Below are positions 6,840 through 10,640 of a stretch of 10,640 nucleotides of DNA, piece by piece. The notes below the pieces were generated by a model that was not told where the DNA came from, did not search any database, and was given only the letters and a program-made list of their open reading frames with translations. The stretch is from positions 1 to 10,640 of the forward strand of contig JBLFXJ010000288.1 of the NCBI GenBank assembly GCA_047609825.1, written 5' to 3'. The stretch is from GCA-2862545 sp047609825 (GTDB lineage Bacteria > Myxococcota_A > UBA796 > GCA-2862545). The translations under genes and the position numbers were made by a program. Within the stretch, counting starts at the first letter, position 1. Every line of letters begins with the position of its first letter.

Positions 6840-9800
6840 TCATGCGGGCGTGCGAGCTGCCTCGCGCCGCAGCGCTGCGCCGGTGGCGGTCTCAGTGCCG
6901 CGGATCACCTCGGGAGTGCCGATCGCGACCACTCGCCCACCAGCGGCGCCGCCCTCGGGGCCCAACTCCACGACGTGGTCGGACTGACGGACGACATCCA
7001 GGTGGTGCTCGATGGTGATCACCGTGTGGCCGGCGTCGACCAACCGGTGGAGCACTCCGACAAGCTTGGACACATCCTCCAGGTGCAGGCCCGTTGTGGG
7101 CTCGTCGAGCACGTAGACACAGTGACCGCGCCTGGAGGTGAGCTCCGCTGCGAGCTTGACGCGCTGCGCCTCACCGCCCGAGAGCGTGTTCGCCGGCTGC
7201 CCGAGCTGGAGGTAGCCCAGACCCACGTCGACGAGTGATGCCAGCTTCGCGCGCATCTTCCGATGGTTGGCGAACAGCTCGAGGGCCTCGTCGCAGCGCA
7301 TGCCGAGAACGTCGGCGATGGACCGTCCACGCCAGGTGGCGCCGAGGGTCTCGCGGTCGTACCGCGCTCCGCCGCACGCATCGCAGCCCACCCACACGTC
7401 AGGGAGGAAGTGCATCTCCACGAGAATCGCGCCCCTGCCCTCACAGGTGCCGCATCGGCCGCCGGTGGTGCTGTTGTACGAGAACCGACCTCGCTTCCAG
7501 CCCCGCGCCGCAGCGTAGGAAGTGGTGGCGAACAGCTCCCTGAGGGCGTCCATGATCTTCGTGTAGGTGGCCGGCGTGGAGCGCGGCGTGCGCCCGAGGG
7601 GCGACTGGTCCACGACCACGAGCCGATCGATGGGGCCATCAAAGACCACTTCGGCGCAGGGCGGTGGCGGCGCATCCTGCCCCAGGCGCTCCTTGATCGC
7701 GGGGACGAGGGCGTCCATCACCACGGAGGACTTGCCGCTCCCGCTCACGCCGGTGACCGCGACCCACACGCCGAGCGGGATGCGGACCTCCTCAGCGTCG
7801 ACGTTGTGGACGCGGGGCCGGACGAGCGTGACCGAGCCAGTGGGGCGACGGCGCGTGGCGGGCACCGGGATGCTCGCGCTGCCTCCGAGCCAACGCCCCG
7901 TCACGGAGAGCGGGTCCACCGCGAGCTCATCGGGCGTCCCCACAGCGAGCACGCGCCCCCCGTGCACACCAGCCCCAGGGCCGAGGTCGATCACCCGATC
8001 GGCCCGACGGATGGTGTCGAGGTCGTGCTCCACCACCAGCACCGTGTTTCCCAGGTCACGCAGGCCCTCGAGGGTGCCCAGCAGGCGATCGGTATCTCGT
8101 GCATGCAGCCCGATGGTGGGCTCGTCGAGCACATAGGCAACGCCGGTGAGCATCGACCCGAGCTGCGATGCCAAGCGGATGCGCTGGGCCTCACCGCCAG
8201 ACAGGGTGCGCGCCGAGCGATCCAGTCCGAGGTAGCCGAGCCCAACATCCTGGAGGAACCGAAGGCGTCGACGCAGCTCGAGCAGCGGACGCTCGGCGAT
8301 GGCCGCGCGGCGGGGATTGAGCTCCCAGGAGTCTACCTGGGCGCGTGCGCTCTCGACCGGGAGCCGCGTGAGTTCGTGCACGCCCAGCCCGCCGATGGTC
8401 ACTGCGAGCAGCTCTGGACGGAGGCGCCCCCCCTCGCACACGCCGCAGATTCCCTCTGCGACGAGCCAGTCCAGCGGCGAGCTCCAACCATCCAACGTAG
8501 CGAGCAGCCCAAGCCAGGGCCGTTCCTCCTCCACCCGGCGCATGGAGCTGCCCCAGCGCTGGCTCCAGCGGATGGAGACGGGCTCGGCGACGCCGTGCAG
8601 GATCGCCTGCACCAGCGGGTCGCCCACGTCCGCCCACGGCGTGTCCACCGCGACTCCCGCGCGCGCATACACGCCCTCGATCAACGCACGGCTGCGCGCC
8701 GAGCGCTGGAGCACGCCCGCGACCCGCCCATCCAGCGCATCCCAGAACCGAAGCTCGGGGCACGGGAACAACCGCTCGAGCACCACCTGTCGGCGCACAC
8801 CGAGGCCATCACACCCCCGACACGCGCCCAGCTGGCTGTTGAACGAGAAGTGACGCGGGGTGAGTTCCGCCTCGAGCACCGCTCCGTGTTCGGGACAGTG
8901 TGCCCGCACCGTGAACACCCGGGGCTCCCCGTCCGCATCGCCGCGGGGGATGAACACGCACCGGCCATCCCCGAGGGCGTAGGCAGACTCGATGGCCTCC
9001 GCCATCCGGGACCTGCTGGCCCGCCCGGGAGCGAGGCGATCCACCACCAGCCAGGCTCCCTCGACCAACGCCGGGATCGCCCCGGGAGTTGACAGCTCGA
9101 GCTGCCGATTGCCAGGACGCTCCAACAGACGGAGCCAGCCGTCGTGGATCAGTCCGGCGCAGCGCGCATCGGCAGCGGTATTCGGGGTGGGCCGAAGCGG
9201 CGCCACGAGCCAGCCAGCGCCGAGCCCGGCATCCTTCAGCGCCCCCGCCGCGGCGGAAGGAGACCATGGCCGCACCTGGCGCCCGCACGCCGGGCAATGC
9301 GGCTGCCCAACCCGTGCGTACAACAGCCGGAGCACATCATGCACTTCGGTGACGGTGGCGACGGTCGACCGCGGGTTGTGCGCGGTGGCCCGCTGGTCGA
9401 TGGCGATCGCAGGCTGCAGGCCCTCCAGCCGGTCCACGGGCGGGCGCTCCACCCGGCCGAGGAATCGGCGCGCATAGGTGGACAGGCTTTCGACGTACTG
9501 CCGCTGTCCCTCGGCGAACACCGTGTCGAACGCCAGCGAGGTCTTCCCGCTACCGCTCGGGCCCGTGATCACCGTGAGCTGCCCGTGCTGGATGTCCACG
9601 TCCACGTCGTGCAGGTTGTGCAGCCGCGCGCCCCGAACCACCAGCTCGCCCGCAGTGCGCCGCTGGCGAGACCGCCTCCTGGAGTATCCCTCGACCTCGG
9701 CGTCAGCCGCGAGCGGCGCCGCGACCACCTTGACGAGATCGGGCAGCGCGGCGAGCACCTGGCCGGTGGGCGTGTCGAGCCGCGCGATCGCCTCGGGAGT

Positions 9801-10640
9801 GCCCTCCCCTACCACTCGGCCGCCGCCATCTCCGCCTTCGGGGCCGAGGTCGATCACGTGGTCGGCGCACTTGATCACGTCGGTGTGGTGCTCGACGACC
9901 ACGACCGTGTTTCCGGCATCGACCAACCGCTGGAGCGCCGCGACCAGCTTCGCCACGTCATCGAAGTGCAGCCCGGTGGTGGGCTCGTCGAGCAGGTACA
10001 GCGTGTCGCCCGTGGCCGGGCGGTGGAGCTCCGTGGCCAGCTTCACCCGCTGGGCCTCGCCGCCAGAGAGGGTGGTGCTGGGCTGGCCGAGGGGGACGTA
10101 CCCGAGCCCGACCTCGACCATCGTGCGAAGGATGCGCGACACCCGCGGGATCGCGGAGAACACGTCGGCTGCCTCAGCGGCCGTGAGATCGAGCACGTCG
10201 TGGATTGTGCGACCGCCCCAGGTGATCTCGAGGGTCTCGGCGTTGAACCTGCGTCCGAGGCACACATCGCAGGTGACCGCGACGCTGGGCAAGAACTGCA
10301 TCTCGACGACCTGAACCCCCGCACCCTGGCACGCCTCGCACCGGCCACCCGCGACGTTGAATGAGAACCGGCCCTTGGCGTAGCCGCGCACCCTGGCCTC
10401 GTGGGTCGCCGCGAACAGCTCGCGAATCGTGTCGAACACGCCGGTGTAGGTGGCGGGATTCGACCGCGGGGTGCGGCCGATCGGCCTCTGTGAGATGCGG
10501 ATCAGCTTGTCGACCGCCTCGGCGCCCTCGAGACTGCACCCCTGAATCGGCAGGCCGGCGAGCCGGTCGCGCAGGGCCTGCTCGATCACGCGGAACACCA
10601 GGGTGGACTTGCCCGACCCGCTGACTCCAGTGACCGCGAC
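6840..10640 (-). CDS. uvrA: Tandem-duplicated UvrA, excinuclease ABC ATPase subunit (N-terminus cut by window edge)
   Basis: The frame is open from the right edge to a TGA at 6840-6842 (1,266 visible residues; the start lies outside). UvrA dimers find bulky DNA lesions and load UvrB in nucleotide excision repair. Visible residues 1-306 are the second ATPase half of a first UvrA: Walker A GVSGSGKS at 5-12, a zinc finger (CEAC...CDVC, about 100-125), signature LSGGEAQR at 191-198, then LYLLDEPTTGLH. A 25-residue linker follows. Residues 332-1266 (935 residues, close to the 940 of E. coli UvrA) are a complete second UvrA: Walker A GPSGSGKT at 360-367, a zinc finger with one His (582-610), signature at 813-820, then a second half with GVSGSGKS at 964-971, its own zinc finger and LSGGEAQR at 1153-1160. 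All visible ATPase motifs look intact. Double-length UvrA proteins are known from chlamydiae and some other phyla. The lipoprotein and amidase genes downstream may be cotranscribed. Confidence 0.95.
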   Translation of the reverse strand, partial: VAVTGVSGSGKSTLVFRVIEQALRDRLAGLPIQGCSLEGAEAVDKLIRISQRPIGRTPRSNPATYTGVFDTIRELFAATHEARVRGYAKGRFSFNVAGGRCEACQGAGVQVVEMQFLPSVAVTCDVCLGRRFNAETLEITWGGRTIHDVLDLTAAEAADVFSAIPRVSRILRTMVEVGLGYVPLGQPSTTLSGGEAQRVKLATELHRPATGDTLYLLDEPTTGLHFDDVAKLVAALQRLVDAGNTVVVVEHHTDVIKCADHVIDLGPEGGDGGGRVVGEGTPEAIARLDTPTGQVLAALPDLVKVVAAPLAADAEVEGYSRRRSRQRRTAGELVVRGARLHNLHDVDVDIQHGQLTVITGPSGSGKTSLAFDTVFAEGQRQYVESLSTYARRFLGRVERPPVDRLEGLQPAIAIDQRATAHNPRSTVATVTEVHDVLRLLYARVGQPHCPACGRQVRPWSPSAAAGALKDAGLGAGWLVAPLRPTPNTAADARCAGLIHDGWLRLLERPGNRQLELSTPGAIPALVEGAWLVVDRLAPGRASRSRMAEAIESAYALGDGRCVFIPRGDADGEPRVFTVRAHCPEHGAVLEAELTPRHFSFNSQLGACRGCDGLGVRRQVVLERLFPCPELRFWDALDGRVAGVLQRSARSRALIEGVYARAGVAVDTPWADVGDPLVQAILHGVAEPVSIRWSQRWGSSMRRVEEERPWLGLLATLDGWSSPLDWLVAEGICGVCEGGRLRPELLAVTIGGLGVHELTRLPVESARAQVDSWELNPRRAAIAERPLLELRRRLRFLQDVGLGYLGLDRSARTLSGGEAQRIRLASQLGSMLTGVAYVLDEPTIGLHARDTDRLLGTLEGLRDLGNTVLVVEHDLDTIRRADRVIDLGPGAGVHGGRVLAVGTPDELAVDPLSVTGRWLGGSASIPVPATRRRPTGSVTLVRPRVHNVDAEEVRIPLGVWVAVTGVSGSGKSSVVMDALVPAIKERLGQDAPPPPCAEVVFDGPIDRLVVVDQSPLGRTPRSTPATYTKIMDALRELFATTSYAAARGWKRGRFSYNSTTGGRCGTCEGRGAILVEMHFLPDVWVGCDACGGARYDRETLGATWRGRSIADVLGMRCDEALELFANHRKMRAKLASLVDVGLGYLQLGQPANTLSGGEAQRVKLAAELTSRRGHCVYVLDEPTTGLHLEDVSKLVGVLHRLVDAGHTVITIEHHLDVVRQSDHVVELGPEGGAAGGRVVAIGTPEVIRGTETATGAALRREAARTPA
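9648..9722 (-). other. Linker joining the two UvrA units
   Basis: These 25 codons connect the end of the first UvrA unit (QVLAALPDLVKVV) to the first strand of the second (GELVVRGARLHNLHDV). The segment starts Ala-rich and acidic and ends in an Arg-rich run (YSRRRSRQRR). It contains no stop and no Met or ribosome site, so it reads as a true in-frame fusion and not two overlapping genes. Confidence 0.75.

Noticed and set aside
7263..9092. Open frame of 609 codons on the plus strand, inside uvrA
   Set aside because: It is antisense to intact UvrA motifs and shows only the His/Arg/Pro-rich composition expected of a mirror frame.
9144..10364. Open frame of 406 codons on the plus strand, inside uvrA
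   Set aside because: It is another GC-driven antisense frame; the minus strand here carries UvrA ATPase and zinc-finger motifs.

Overview
The window is a high-GC bacterial chromosomal segment, most likely from a myxobacterium-like Myxococcota (former deltaproteobacterial) lineage. Three things suggest this: a C-terminal MYXO-CTERM-type sorting signal (Gly-Gly-Cys, hydrophobic stretch, Arg cluster) on a secreted CAP protein, a secreted Asp/Cys-rich protein built of calcium-binding-type repeats, and a DUF2505 family protein. No taxon marker such as rRNA is present, so this is an inference. There are seven protein genes, two of them cut by the window edges. I see no tRNA, rRNA, CRISPR array, insertion sequence or prophage gene.

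Left part (1-5276). A truncated minus-strand gene (1-1044) encodes a secreted protein with a probable PPC-like beta domain followed by D-x-D-x-D-G calcium-binding repeats. It is divergent, across 179 bases, from a plus-strand gene for a 168-residue DUF2505 (SRPBCC-fold-like) protein (1224-1730). After 73 bases comes a two-gene plus-strand unit: a secreted CAP-domain protein with a MYXO-CTERM tail (1804-2808) and an M1 zinc aminopeptidase with C-terminal HEAT repeats (2805-5276). Their stop and start codons overlap in GTGA, so they are probably translationally coupled.

Right part (5280-10640, all minus strand). Reading in the direction of transcription, a very large UvrA gene enters from the right edge and ends at 6840. 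It is followed after 60 bases by an orphan lipoprotein (6003-6779), and 12 bases later by a nitrilase-superfamily amidohydrolase (5280-5990). The last of these converges on the aminopeptidase gene with only 3 bases between the two stop codons.

The most notable item is the UvrA gene. The visible part holds the second ATPase half of one UvrA, a 25-residue Arg-rich linker and then a complete second UvrA, all in one frame, so the full protein is a tandem-duplicated UvrA. The second copy has an altered zinc finger (Cys to His) and a degenerate UvrB-binding region. The rest reads as an ordinary arrangement of secreted and surface proteins beside a DNA-repair gene. I found no convincing evidence of a wholly new multi-gene system.
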